Counted from the first letter of the stretch, positions 20,858-32,395 are shown. The stretch is 48,667 nucleotides of DNA from Branchiostoma floridae (GCF_000003815.2 NC_049995.1:333816-382482); one strand, 5' to 3'. A program made the numbers and translations. The notes: generated from the sequence alone by a model not told the origin.

Positions 20858-21157
20858 TATAAATTGAGGACTAAACTTTAACTTGGTCGCGCTAAGTGTG
20901 AGATACGGATAACAGTTCCATGTCCAACTTTATAGGTTGTTCGACTAGCACGTTTATAGATATTTCGATTTTATCTCTCTTTTACACATGCAGACAACTT
21001 TCAACAAACTCTCTGATTTCCTACAGAGCATATAAGGCATAATTTATATTTTTTCTTAAAGAAATGTAGTTCTCTGCCTTTCATACTCTACTACAAATTC
21101 GCGTCCAAGTTACAATGCACTAATTTCCGGATTGCAGGGAAATCTTTGACATAATTT

Positions 21158-21790
21158 GACATTTTGTGGCCTTTGACACATAGCGAGCGTTAATCTTAAA
21201 CATGTTTTGTTTTTTTTCTGATGCAAGGTACGTACTAAGGAAAACGACCTGGTAGCTCGCTTTGTTGTGGAAACTTGTGAATAATTCACAATCGATCCCA
21301 ACTAGAACATGTTTTTGGTTCGAATTACTTTATATCGCTAATGCTGGTTGCGTTAAGGTGTAGTCTGCTACTGCATATGTCTGCTAACAGCTGGCGTTTG
21401 CACTCGGGTCATATGAATGTTGTGTAATACTAACGTTACATATTAAATGCCAATATGATAATTCGACATTTTGCGGCCAATGACACATCGCGAGCGTTAA
21501 TCTCAATCATGTTTTGTTTCTACAAGTAAGAGTTTTTTTTTTTCTGATGCAAGGTACGTACTAAGGAAAACGACCTGGTAGCTCGCTTTGCTGTGGAAAC
21601 TTGTGAATAATTCACAATCGATCCCAACTAGAACATGTTTTTGGTTCGAATTACTTTATATCGCTAATGCTGGTTGCGTTAAGGTGTAGTCTGTTACTGT
21701 ACATGTCTGCTAACAGCTTGCGTTTGCACTCGGGTCATATGCATGTTGTGTAGTACTAACGTTACGTATTAAATGCCAATTGAAAAGTAC
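21158..21790. repeat. tandem pair of ~307 bp repeats (second unit)
   Basis: Copies begin at 21158 and 21465. This is the counterpart of 3229-3880. The pair therefore predates the large duplication. Confidence 0.85.
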
Positions 21791-22072
21791 TGCGCACGAG
21801 AACGACGGATCTTGTCTAAATTGCAATCTCCGTTGGATTATGTAACTTTCTTTTACAGTTTTTGGGTCATTCTCCGTGGTTTGCTGATATTAAATATATT
21901 GAAAAGATTACAGGAAAATATGTCAAATCGGGAAGGCCATTGTTCCTGAGACATTCCAGGTTTTTTTATGACTGTGGGTAGTTATGGGGTTTAGTTATAC
22001 CCCAAACCGTACATGTTACGATGGGAGCACGTACTCTAGATGTAATCCAGGGTAAGGACTTGAACTCTTTAA

Positions 22073-22954
22073 CCCTATCCAGACTGGGCTTTTCGGGCCC
22101 TCCCCCTTTGTATTTTCAAAACGGCTTACTGTACGAGCACCAAATTTGCAGGGAAAGTTGTACTTATCGAGTTTTATAATTCGCAAAATTTTTATATCAT
22201 TATGACGTAATATGACGTAATTATGACGTCATTAATTGATATTTTCGGCTAAAACGGGCAATTCCCATAATACCTAGATATCTCACTCAAAAAGTTACTA
22301 ATAATGGTTTCTTATTATTATTTGAGTGTTATTAGACTTCTGTTGTCAAAAGCCGACGGAAGGACGTCAAAATGACGTCATAGAAGGACGTCATCTGTAG
22401 TTTAGCTATCCGCCATCTTGGATTATCAACCTTAAATTTTTCAAGATACATTTTTTCAACATATAACGCTAAAACCCCATGGAAATGGATTAAAAACATT
22501 CATATGAATGTTTTCTGTAAGAAAATACCACGTAGTGATGAAATCTGAGTGAAAATAAGCTTGTAGTACTTTAAATCATGATATTGTCGGCCATCTTGGA
22601 TTTTGGCCAATTAAGTCATCTCATTAGCATAATTTATGAATATTTAATTATAAATGTTCAACTAAGATGTGTTAGATATTAAAGATATATGAAAAGAAGT
22701 TTAGTTTAGAAGGAAAATCTTAAAATCCCATTGTTTAAACCAAAATTAGTGATTTTTGTAAAATTTGCCTTTCAGAAACCCGTTCCCATGCCACAAAAAA
22801 TCATAAACTTACCTAATTTGTTTTAAATTGTTGCCAACAATATTTTAGGAAAACTCACCAAGTTTGGTTGTTCTAGCACCAGCCGTTTGGGAGATATAGG
22901 AGGTCAAAGTTGGCGCGGGCACTTTTAGCCCCCCCCCCCCCAGTCTGGATAGTG
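22073..22954. mobile_element. piggyBac-like MITE, 882 bp
   Basis: Flanked by TTAA on both sides (22069-22072, 22955-22958). Ends CCCTATCCAGACTGGG and, on the other strand, CACTATCCAGACTGGG. TTAA target copies and CCC-type ends are hallmarks of piggyBac transposons. No transposase is encoded. The interior holds several GACGTCA motifs and a C-run next to the right end. Confidence 0.82.
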
Positions 22955-22958
22955 TTAA

Positions 22959-23367
22959 GAAAATGCATAATACATGTAATGATAAAACGCTACCGGGTAT
23001 TGACAAAGAGTAAGACCAAGAGACATGAACTCTTCTTTGTTCCTAGAGCAATAAAATTGCTCTATCAAGATGGTGATTCTGTGGCGATAGGTCACTAGTA
23101 CTGCGTTTGTACAGAATATACATGCAGTTACTTTGTTCTTAAATTCTACGAACGTTATTGTTGCTGACATAGTTGTGTTCACTTTGTCTCTCCGCCACTG
23201 CTATATTTAATCGTGTATCTAGGTTTTTAAACTAAATGTGATTATGTATGTTTGTGAATTGTAACAACTTTTAAGATTTTATGAAATGTAATTCTTTGGC
23301 ACATTTCATGTGACATTTATAATGTCATTTGCCATGCCAAGAACCGATAAAGCTGAATCTGAATCTA
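22959..23367 (+). mobile_element. 3' end of a non-LTR retroposon
   Basis: A plus-strand frame gives KTKRHELFFVPRAIKLLYQ (about 23010-23070), resembling the C-terminus of CR1/Jockey-type reverse-transcriptase proteins. About 260 bp of untranslated sequence follow and end in short repeats GCTGAATCTGAATCTAATG. It is 5' truncated or cut by the piggyBac-like element at its left. Confidence 0.5.
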
Positions 23368-23477
23368 ATGATGTTTCTAATATTTCATTCACTGTCAACA
23401 ATTGGAGCCTTTTGTTTATGTTAGGGTCTTTGGGATATTTGAGTTTAATTTGTGTCAAATATGTGGAATTTTTCATT

Positions 23478-23483
23478 TTTATT
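23478..23483 (-). promoter_or_regulatory. poly(A) signal of LRR-Ig copy 2
   Basis: AATAAA on the minus strand about 90 bases after the stop codon at 23570. Confidence 0.5.
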
Positions 23484-23569
23484 GATATGTTTTCAGGTAC
23501 ATTTTCATGTTTTCAAAGGGTTGTACTTGTTCACATTATGATACTCACTCAAAATTCGGGAGTACCATT

Positions 23570-26500
23570 TTAGCTTCCAATGGTAGGTTTGTCCTTATTC
23601 ATCATTCTCATACATAAATCTGGGAACAGAAACTGCAGTTTTCTGATCGTCATTTGCATAAACTTTTCGACAATTCGGAGCTTAATGTTTCTTCTTGTCA
23701 TTTTGTAAATGGATAGAGATGCAACAGAAACTGCACAGCTCTCTTCATTGTCATAAACAGCCTGCGCAGAGGCATTTAAACCTGATTCTTGCCCATTGTT
23801 ACTATCATAGATGACACGAGAGGTACCCCCTACTGATGACTTCTTATCAAAGACACTCTTATCATCGTAATGAGGGGTAGCATATTCTTCTCCTTCAGTG
23901 ACTTCTTTTTCGTTTCCCCCATTAATGGAATGAGAGGTAGCAGCTAACGCTTCCTCTTTATGCCCAGCCTCACATACATCCTTCCCATACACGACGTTTA
24001 CTAGTTCATGGACTGTCAACGGATTGTGGACCAATTTGGACTTAGGGGGCAAACCCGATTTCAGTTTTGGACCTCCAGCATCGAATTGGTCTCCAGGGTC
24101 ATCGTTACCACCGGCTGCCACACAGGATTTAATGCCCATGGCAGAGTCTGGGTTCTCATGTACATCCTTCCCATACACGACGTTTACTAGTTCATGGACT
24201 GTCAAGGCATTGTGGACTAACTTGGAATCGGGTGCCAAACGTGATTTCAGATTTGGACCCCCAGTATGAAGGAATTGGTCTTCAGGGCCATCGTTACCAC
24301 TGGTTGCCTCACAGGAAGTAATGTCCATGTCAGAGTCTGGGTTCTCATATACATTTTCAGGCATGTTTAGTTCTTCGTTTGGACCTGCAGTGCCTGAGTC
24401 ATTGTTAGAACTGTTTACCATGCCGTCTGTATTGGGAAGGTAAATAGTCGGTGCTAAGTAAACAGGGTCATTTGGGGGCTTTTGTTTCCACCAAAGTGCA
24501 ATTAAAAGACCAGAGATCAACAAAACTCCGAAAAATGTACCCAAACCAACAACGAATAGCAAGTCTGAGGGGCGGATTTCTGAATTGCTGAACGGGTGAG
24601 CTGTTGACACTGGATGTGGAACATTAAAAGGGGGCGAAACAAATGGTAGGGTGTTACCGATTGGTGGTGCTTTAGACACTGGATGATAAGTAGTAAAAGT
24701 GGGTAAAACAGACGCGTAGGTTTGGGTATCGATCAACACTGTGGCAAACGCCGAGCCGACAGGACTTGACGCAATGCAGGTGTACAGACCGACATCTGCT
24801 GCACTGACGTTAGTTATGGTGACGGTACCATTCACTCCCATCATCACACTCCCACTAGTTGCATTCAGTCCAGATGGGAGAGTGACGATGATATTTGGAG
24901 GAAGTATACCTGAAGCTTCACAGACCAAATATGGGGTCTCCCCATGTACTTCTGTGTTATGGTTAATCTTAAACCTCATAATCGTTGGTTTTCTTAACGT
25001 CGTAGTACCAGCCTGTGTGGTTGCTGTTGGAGTTGTGACTTTAGATATATCCGTTGTGCAAGTGGATACGCCTGGCATAGCCGATGTGGGGGTTTCAACC
25101 TGAACATACAGTTTGTCAGATGTAGAGCCGCCTGCGTTGGTAGCAATGCAGATGTACTGACCAGCATCTACTGCAGTAACATCTGATTTGGTCATGGTAA
25201 CAATATTTCTACCTCCTGGCTTAGCAGTAAGCGTAGGAGTATGCCCAGATGGAAGGGTGATTGTGATATCTGGTTTAGGTAAGCCTGAAGCTTCACAGAT
25301 TAAATGGAGGGTTTCTCCCTGCACCAGTGCGCCGCTTTTTTGGTTTTCAAATCTCACAATCTTCGGTTTTTCAGGTAAAGCATCAACATACAGTTTGCTA
25401 GATGTACAGCCACCTGCGTTGGTTGCAATACAGATGTACTGACCAGCATCTACCGCAGTAACACCTGATTTAGTCACGGTAATAATATTTCTCCCTCCTG
25501 GCTTAAGAGTAAACGTAGGATCAGGAGTATGCCCAGATGGAAGGTTGATTGTGATATCTGGTTCAGGTAAGCCTGAAGCTTCACAGACCAAATGGAGAGT
25601 TTCTCCATGCAAAAGCGGGCCGCCTTTCTTGTTTTCAAATCTTACAATCTTTGGTTTTTCACAGATTAGATTTTCAGGAATAACATCAAGATGTTTTCCT
25701 TCATGGTTACTTGGTTGTTTGCAAATGATTTGGGACTTGAATGCTATAGGGGCAGGGTAGGAAGGATGTGACTCAGTTAAAGTTTTCTTGATTTCTGCCA
25801 TTTCACAGTCACAGTTCCAGGGGTTTCCCGACAGTACCACTTCGCGAAGGTTTGGGACATTTGAAAATGTACCTGGGTGAATGCTTGTTAGGAGGTTGTC
25901 TTGTAGCCGTATAACTGCGACTTTTGGTAGGTTAGAGAATGCCCCAAGTTGAACTACACGTATTTGATTAGAAATCAGCAACAAAGACCTGAGATCTGGT
26001 AAATCTAAAAACGTGCCATACTTGATGTCAGTTATTCGGTTGTTGCTAATTATAAACAGGGATAGATTTGGTAGATTTGTGAATGTAAATGGTTGGATGT
26101 CGGTTAGCATGTTAAAAGATAAAGACAATTGCCCGAGGTTCAGTAGATTTGAGAATGTTACGGGGGCGATTTTAGTTATCTTGTTGTTGTCAAGGATAAT
26201 ATTTTGGAGTGTAAGACCCCGAAATGTACCAGGCTGAATGTAAGATAACATGTTATGCGAAAGATCCAAATATTCGAGCTGAGCCAGACTTGAGAATGCT
26301 TGCTCCGCGAGAGAGGAAATCTGATTGTATTGTAATTGCAAAATTTTCAGATACATATAATTTGAGAAGTCAAACTGAGTCAAACTTGTGATAAAATTGT
26401 TGTGCAAACGTAACTCTATGACTGTCGTAGGCAGATTCTGAGGGACAACACGAAGTCCTCTCTCGTTACATCTACAGTCATGCAAGGCACAGTTTTCATC

Positions 26501-26611
26501 GCAGAGATCTGTCCGAACTTCTCGTCTCTCCGGCTCCGGAAGGATAAACCAAGAGTGCCTTCCATCAAAAACCAGGAGTAGAAGAACCAGTGTCTTCAGC
26601 TTGTTTGCCAT
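23570..26611 (-). CDS. LRR-Ig transmembrane receptor, copy 2, full length
   Basis: A 1013-residue intronless frame. Signal peptide 1-20; N-terminal LRR cap Cys37, 41, 46, 48; eight LRRs (about 64-255); C-terminal cap from NPWNCDC (263) to Cys317; Ig1 319-412, Ig2 415-505 (about 80% alike, so a recent internal duplication) and Ig3 541-629. A Thr/Pro linker follows, then a transmembrane helix 684-707 ending in WWKQK, and a ~305-residue tail. The tail has a 63-residue tandem repeat (ENPDS at 756 and 819; VHELVNVVYGKDV twice) and tyrosines in YEN, YDN and YDSN contexts, fitting SH2-type docking. The domain order matches amphioxus LRRIG receptors. The ligand is unknown. The start is the only Met before the signal peptide. 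Copy 1 (7725) shares the ectodomain but lacks the tail. Confidence 0.93.
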   Translation of the reverse strand: MANKLKTLVLLLLVFDGRHSWFILPEPERREVRTDLCDENCALHDCRCNERGLRVVPQNLPTTVIELRLHNNFITSLTQFDFSNYMYLKILQLQYNQISSLAEQAFSSLAQLEYLDLSHNMLSYIQPGTFRGLTLQNIILDNNKITKIAPVTFSNLLNLGQLSLSFNMLTDIQPFTFTNLPNLSLFIISNNRITDIKYGTFLDLPDLRSLLLISNQIRVVQLGAFSNLPKVAVIRLQDNLLTSIHPGTFSNVPNLREVVLSGNPWNCDCEMAEIKKTLTESHPSYPAPIAFKSQIICKQPSNHEGKHLDVIPENLICEKPKIVRFENKKGGPLLHGETLHLVCEASGLPEPDITINLPSGHTPDPTFTLKPGGRNIITVTKSGVTAVDAGQYICIATNAGGCTSSKLYVDALPEKPKIVRFENQKSGALVQGETLHLICEASGLPKPDITITLPSGHTPTLTAKPGGRNIVTMTKSDVTAVDAGQYICIATNAGGSTSDKLYVQVETPTSAMPGVSTCTTDISKVTTPTATTQAGTTTLRKPTIMRFKINHNTEVHGETPYLVCEASGILPPNIIVTLPSGLNATSGSVMMGVNGTVTITNVSAADVGLYTCIASSPVGSAFATVLIDTQTYASVLPTFTTYHPVSKAPPIGNTLPFVSPPFNVPHPVSTAHPFSNSEIRPSDLLFVVGLGTFFGVLLISGLLIALWWKQKPPNDPVYLAPTIYLPNTDGMVNSSNNDSGTAGPNEELNMPENVYENPDSDMDITSCEATSGNDGPEDQFLHTGGPNLKSRLAPDSKLVHNALTVHELVNVVYGKDVHENPDSAMGIKSCVAAGGNDDPGDQFDAGGPKLKSGLPPKSKLVHNPLTVHELVNVVYGKDVCEAGHKEEALAATSHSINGGNEKEVTEGEEYATPHYDDKSVFDKKSSVGGTSRVIYDSNNGQESGLNASAQAVYDNEESCAVSVASLSIYKMTRRNIKLRIVEKFMQMTIRKLQFLFPDLCMRMMNKDKPTIGS

Positions 26612-27310
26612 GATCTATACATCAAGAGGAGTCAAATTGTTTAGTTCAGTCACGTCACATTTTCAAAGTTTTCAGGGCTCTAAGCGACTAAGATAAGACC
26701 AGTAGCTTTGCAATCCTGGATACTAAAATGTTTTACATTCAAAATCTAAAAATAACACCTTAACATAATTTTCTTCAGTATTCTGATAACTATTAACAAT
26801 TTAACTGTAAGTATAATTATAATTATAAATATCGCTAAGGTGACGCAATTGCTTCTAAGTTATAGCCATAAAAATTATCAAACACCTCCTAGGCAAAAAC
26901 TTTTAGAAAGCATCATTATCATTGTTACTACGAGTGGCGTACCACAGCGTATTGAAACGGCTCTTTTCGGTCGGCAGGCATACAAGCACAAGTTGTTTGT
27001 TTGTAAACAATTGGACCGACATGTTTAACGCAAGGCGCCGCAAGGTCACCCATGCATTTGTTACACGCTTGCTGTCGTCTGACAATGACATAATCCAATT
27101 GCTTGTACACTCGGACGGCTTTCGCCATAGCACCTTCTGGCGATACTATGTAAATAACAGTTAACTATTTGAAGGTGTAGTTTTTTTAATCTTTATACTG
27201 TGTCTGCTTTTATGGGCCGTATGCCAGATGCAAATAAATAAATAAATAAAAACGTAAAATAAGCCCAGTGATCACATAAATCTAAGTATTTTTTGCGAGG
27301 TCATTACTAC
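26612..27310. promoter_or_regulatory. shared upstream region of the LRR-Ig gene, copy 2
   Basis: Collinear with 7726-8430. Contains the same AT-rich TATTTATA-type sequence about 200 bp upstream and the AAAT-tailed retroposon end at 27196-27252. A direct promoter assignment is not possible. Confidence 0.35.
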
Positions 27311-27315
27311 TTTAA

Positions 27316-27964
27316 CCCTATCTAGACCGAGAGAGGGGACCTAAAGTCCCAAAGTTTATTTAAAATAAATTCAAGATTGTCAACCAAAATGGCGGATTCC
27401 AAATTATGACATCATTTCCTGCATGCTGCCATTTGAACGTCGATGCGGTTGCCATGGACAACAGGAATCTTCTCAGACTTTATATCAAGAAGAGACTTAT
27501 TTTTGTTAACTTTAAAGATGCATGTATTCCCTTTCTGTAACAAATTACGTATTTGGCCATTGAAAAAAACTGTAATAGAAAAACTCGCTCAATTCTAGTG
27601 GCTGTAAAAGATGAACCATGAGAGTTCAAACATAAAATTTGACATGTATAATCTGTAGAGAAATTTGTTATTATACTGGTGAAATTTCAGCTTCCTAGAA
27701 TAGTTTTAAAATGGTCGGATTTAGAGGAACTTATATCCTGACAAGATTCTACGTGTGTGGTCATCTTTAAATTCAGTTGCTCATAAAAATCTTCACCACA
27801 ATTTGCGATATCTCAATTTGCGATGTCTAAAAACATTTAAGTAGTACTTTACTACCTGCAAATTTATGGTCTTGCATCGAGCCGTTCTAAAATTACAAGA
27901 GGGGGGGGGGGTCTGAATGGGTTCCTCTCCAGTACTCGCCTAAAAAAGCCCGGTCTAGATAGGG
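27316..27964. mobile_element. piggyBac-like MITE, 649 bp
   Basis: TTAA (27312-27315) then CCCTATCTAGACCG; right end CGGTCTAGATAGGG then TTAT, one base off TTAA. The terminal repeats match perfectly over 14 bp. A run of 11 G near 27901 is only 4 G in the first unit. Confidence 0.82.
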
Positions 27965-28431
27965 TTATGATGACTAGATGAAGTGATTCAATTTTGGGAT
28001 CATAAGAATTTGCTTAAATTTCCTTAAAAAGGCCAAATCACTATTGAAAAACGTACGAATCTAATTAAAATGCAGTCTAATTATAGCGAACCAGTCAATA
28101 GTCCACATGATTAAAATCGGGATTCAAAATGGTGGCGCTCACTCAAAGCTTTGTTGACGGGAGAAGACGGATTGTGCGCCGACAATTATAGTAGAAAGAA
28201 AGGTCTTCAAACAAGCAATATGCAAAACAATATGCAAAACTTGAGAGGGACTTAAAAAGAAATTCGGTTGTTCTAAGATTTCGTAAGGAACTCAATTCTT
28301 CAGCGACAAGAAAATGATGCCGCCAATTTATAGCAAGGTGTACGATATTTCATAGGCTGCGGTTGCAATTTCATACGTTTGACGTGCAAACGGGACTGTA
28401 TTTCCTTCTTTTATCCGAAATGCTACGCCCT

Positions 28432-28682
28432 TAAGGTGCACCCTCACTGCACTTGCGCCAAGCTTGCGTCACTGCGTTCTTCGAAAGATACTCAACGAAT
28501 TTCCGAGATAGAGAACGAATTTTCTGATTTTTTTGTGTATTTTGTCGTCTTTTAAGACATACTTTTACGTATTACGCAATATCTAAATTATAAAATATCG
28601 AAGAAAACAACAAAACAATGACGCAATAAACGAACCCCACAGTGACGCAAGCTTGACGCAGGTGTAGGGAGAGTGACCTTTA
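28432..28682. mobile_element. foldback MITE, ~250 bp, second unit
   Basis: Counterpart of 9517-9765 with the same arms (TGCACTTGCGCCAAGCTTGC and GCAAGCTTGACGCAGG). Confidence 0.75.
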
Positions 28683-29073
28683 GCGACAAACGCAACGTAG
28701 GTATAGAATTACTTCTGCGCCCAATAGCAGGCGATTACTTGGCGCTGTTTTTATGCCAATAAGTGATGTCGGCTTGCTCAAGGTCAGGCCGACATATTTT
28801 CATGTTTGTAAATGAACAGTAACAACAAGCACCAATATAACAGCACCAACCTCTTTGCAACAATCCTCCTTCCGAGGTATCCTTCCTGACAATTCAGCAA
28901 ACTCCTCTCCTGATCGTACCTGTATTATCAACGATAAAAAAGCGAACTTAAAGTTAAGGCAATACCACAGGAACAGTCATTGTCCTTTGTGATGCAAAGA
29001 GGGGTCCCATGTACTGGAAAGTTCTACGCGAAGTTCTCTATTCCCTTCCGGTTTAAGCAAGGACTTGCTTTAA

Positions 29074-30024
29074 CCCTATTCAGACCGGGGGGGGGGAGGC
29101 TTTTGAGGCCTGCGCCAACTTTGATGTCCTATAACGCCAGAACGGCTTTTGCTAGAGCAACCAAAATTAGTGAGTTTTCTTAAAATATTGTTGGCAAAAA
29201 TTTGACGAAGTTTGAAAATTTTTCCATTTTTTCGTGTTGCCATGGCAACCGTTTGTTGACAGGCAGTTTTGCCAAAAATCACTATTTTTGGTTATAACAA
29301 TGTATTTTTCACATTTATTTGCTATATTGCTGCTATTTTGTTACATAAATAAAATCTTATATTATTTAGCATATCTTTCATAATTATATATGCATAAATT
29401 ATGCTAATTTGATGACGTCATCAGCCCAAAATCCGAGATGGCGGACCGAATGGCCAGATCAAGAATAACAAGCTAATTATCCCATAAAATTTGTAACTAC
29501 CTGAAATTTTTTTCATCAAAAACCATCTAAATGAATGAATTTAGTCTATTTCCATTGTCCTTTGTGATTATTTGTTGCAAAAAAAGTAGTTTTAAAAATT
29601 CAAGGTGGTGGATATTATATGGCGGAGCCCAACTCATATCTTAGATGTGCATGACGTCATTTTATGACGTCATTTTGACGTCATTGATGTTGCTATTGGC
29701 AACGCAAGTCGTAATAAACATTATCATTCTGTTATCTGCACTTGTTACATTTTCGTAGCATAACTTGAATTTTTCTGAGAAAACCCTTTTTTCATGGGTC
29801 CGGCCAGAATAATCAAATTGATGACGTCATAATTACGTCATCTTACGTCAACGTAACGTTAAACGTCAAAAACTTGTCAGATATTATGTCGACATCATGT
29901 CCTGAAAATTTGGTGGCCCTAAGGCACGTCGTGATAGAGTTAGAGGACTTAGAAGTGGAGGGCCTCAAAAGCCACCCCCCCCCCCCCGTCCAGGGATGAC
30001 CACAAAAGCCCGGTCTGAATAGGG
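29074..30024. mobile_element. piggyBac-like MITE, 951 bp, second unit only
   Basis: TTAACCCTATTCAGACCGGG at the left and CCCGGTCTGAATAGGGTTAA at the right are perfect inverted repeats including the TTAA target copies. G-runs lie just inside both ends. The interior is non-coding and rich in TGACGTCA. The first unit lacks it: TTCCGGTGTTTTAG at about 10135-10145 corresponds to both outer flanks, though 20-30 extra bases including AAGCAAGGACTTGCTT are also absent, so this is not a clean empty site. Confidence 0.85.
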
Positions 30025-30179
30025 TTAAGGTGGTGTTTTAGATCAACTCGTGCGAACGAACATGCTTTACATTTGAGTGACGTTTCATACGATCCTTGAA
30101 AATTAGTGAATTGACATGTCCAACCAAACTTTTTTAGTCAGATGAACCTGTATTGCTCTGCTGGGTAATTTTTCTCACA

Positions 30180-30213
30180 CTGAAGAAGAGTGATGGATGT
30201 CACTCGAAACGTC
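30180..30213 (+). other. hammerhead-like motif of a Penelope-type repeat, second unit
   Basis: Identical in the core to 10283-10316. Confidence 0.45.
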
Positions 30214-30628
30214 CGAAAGAAAATTTCTATTTTTTATCTAAAAATTTAGTTCTAGAGATTTAATTTTATTTAAACAATCAATTAAGCGAAAGGGCATAAA
30301 AGAACTGGTGATTGAATCGTTATTGTGTGATAAACCCAGCTCACATGCTACTAACAGAGCCACAATGTCCTAATTGCGCGCTTCTTTAAAGCACGGAGGT
30401 AACCTCCTTTTTCAAAGAAAGTTAACATTAATTTTGCAAGCAGACATGGGTTGGGCGCTGGACGTATGCCTATACACGCCCTACATGTAGACTATACTTG
30501 GACCTCAAGTATCGCCAGCAACAAGTCCATGATGCTAAGAACAGCGAACATCAGCCGACCTCCAAAAAGTCAGCGAAGAATTGTAAAACTCGGGAACTGA
30601 TATAACATCGACTATCATAATGTCATTA

Positions 30629-30782
30629 TACCGCCACCTAAAAAAAACGTTAGTATAGAGGTATTCCCAAGATTGTCTTGAACACTGAATGTTAAATATC
30701 TTAAATGTAATACAATTCAGATATTACGTGTTGAAGAGAATCTTGAGAAGGCCTCTATAACAACGTTTTTTAGGTGGCGGTA
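30629..30782. mobile_element. 154 bp MITE with TACCGCCACC ends, second unit
   Basis: Counterpart of 10733-10888 with the same arms. Confidence 0.7.
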
Positions 30783-31502
30783 AAATGACACCTGGTGGAA
30801 TTATGAGAATGTATGTTATATCGATAGAGAAGGCACCAGCCGTATAACTGCTGAGAATGGAATTAAGAGATCGCTGACGAGTTCTCCGATAAAAATGTGC
30901 CCGATGTGAAAGAAGTATTAGCGCCTGGGTTTTGACCAGGCCATGACATGTGTACTTTGCAGGTTTCTCTAGATTAATGCGGTAACGATATGTTTGAAAA
31001 ATGACACTACCTATCCATACTTTATAATTGTTTGCAAAAAATGTATTAAGCCTAGGCGGCTATATATAGGCTTTACATATCAAGAGTAGGTTGTCAGCAA
31101 GACGTGTTATTCGGTGTCTTATACAGAATTTCATTGCTCCGCACGAATAAAATGCCCCATCATACAAGTAAACTACACCTATACAGAGGGACTATTTGAA
31201 TTACTTTCCTTCCAAAAGCTTAATTTTTCTCACCGCGCTCTCGTAACTCGAGTATCCACGTTTAGAAAACTAGTAGCACGAGAAACTGTTTAACGTGATT
31301 CAGGAGACCATAACAAAAAGTTATTTGTCGCTACAATGTCGGCTTGCTCAAAGCTCGCCCGGTATATTCTGCTATTAATTAGCAGTTGAAAGCAGCATGA
31401 AACGGTTATTGAAAATCCAATCTGCATTTTAGAAGCTCTTTCTCTGTTCATTTTCTCTTATTTATATATCATCTACCGAGCTACTGTAATAATTGCCCTA
31501 CC

Positions 31503-31640
31503 TGTACCTTATTCAGACCGAGGTAGAAGATAGGCTCACTTGTACTTTTCACAAGTGAGCGAACGGGAGCGCGCATGCGCCTGAGCAGATTAATCAATAT
31601 TGTCTGGATCCGAGCAGACGTCAGTCAGAGCATGCGCTGT
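31503..31640 (+). promoter_or_regulatory. NRF1-site module, copy 3
   Basis: GCGCGCATGCGCC near 31570 and GCATGCGC near 31630, counterpart of 11620-11770. Confidence 0.4.
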
Positions 31641-31758
31641 GAATAGGTTGCTATTTTCTTTCATGCTAACAAATGTTTCAATTATCTGACACCGCCTATC
31701 CTTGCTTTTAAATAATGCACTTATGTCTTTAACATCGGCTGCTATATCAAGTAAACCA

Positions 31759-31858
31759 NNNNNNNNNNNNNNNNNNNNNNNNNNNNNNNNNNNNNNNNNN
31801 NNNNNNNNNNNNNNNNNNNNNNNNNNNNNNNNNNNNNNNNNNNNNNNNNNNNNNNNNN
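31759..31858. other. assembly gap (100 N)
   Basis: Unknown bases, in a place where the first unit reads through (about 11880-11920). Confidence 0.99.
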
Positions 31859-32269
31859 CTGCTATCACAAGATCTCAATCAAAATTTTTTTTTCCTTTGG
31901 CTCACAATAACAGAAAATAATCAGTGGCTGCTCTTATGCAATAAGTAATATCGGCTTGCTCAAAGGCAGGCCGACAATTATTTTGTTTAGTTACAATTAT
32001 AAAAGACCAACATAAAATGAAATAAAAAATTAACCTGTCTTCAACTGCTTTCCTTTCGAAGATTTTCCTGGCGACGTTTTGGAACTTATCCTTGGAGACC
32101 AATGACACACACTTTCACTCAAAAGTAGACTAATCTTTCATTTTCAAATATTTTCAATCTCCAAAATGCATTGCTAGTCATCAACAGAGCAACTGCAGGC
32201 CCTATACTTGATTCACACTACCTAGCAAAGGCAATTACAGTTGCCATATCTATCTATGTATACGTCGAT

Positions 32270-32395
32270 GTAGGTTAGACATCCAGGTAATAAGATACGC
32301 CAAAAATAGTTACTCAAGCAACTGGATATGGTTTTGAAACGGTCAGACGTTTCGGATAGAATCCACTATCCTTCGTCACTGTCACTGAGTGAGGG
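32270..32395 (-). mobile_element. Penelope-like fragment with hammerhead-like motif
   Basis: On the minus strand 32379-32346 reads GTGACGA, a 6 bp stem GGATAG/CTATCC with a 6 nt loop, then GAAACGTC. This is the same layout as 10283-10316 with a wholly different but still paired stem. C3 of the hammerhead core is G here. The first unit has only a microsatellite at this place. Confidence 0.5.

Noticed and set aside
23310-23573. 87-codon plus-strand frame
   Set aside because: Lies over the retroposon 3' tail and the 3' UTR of the receptor gene; no features.
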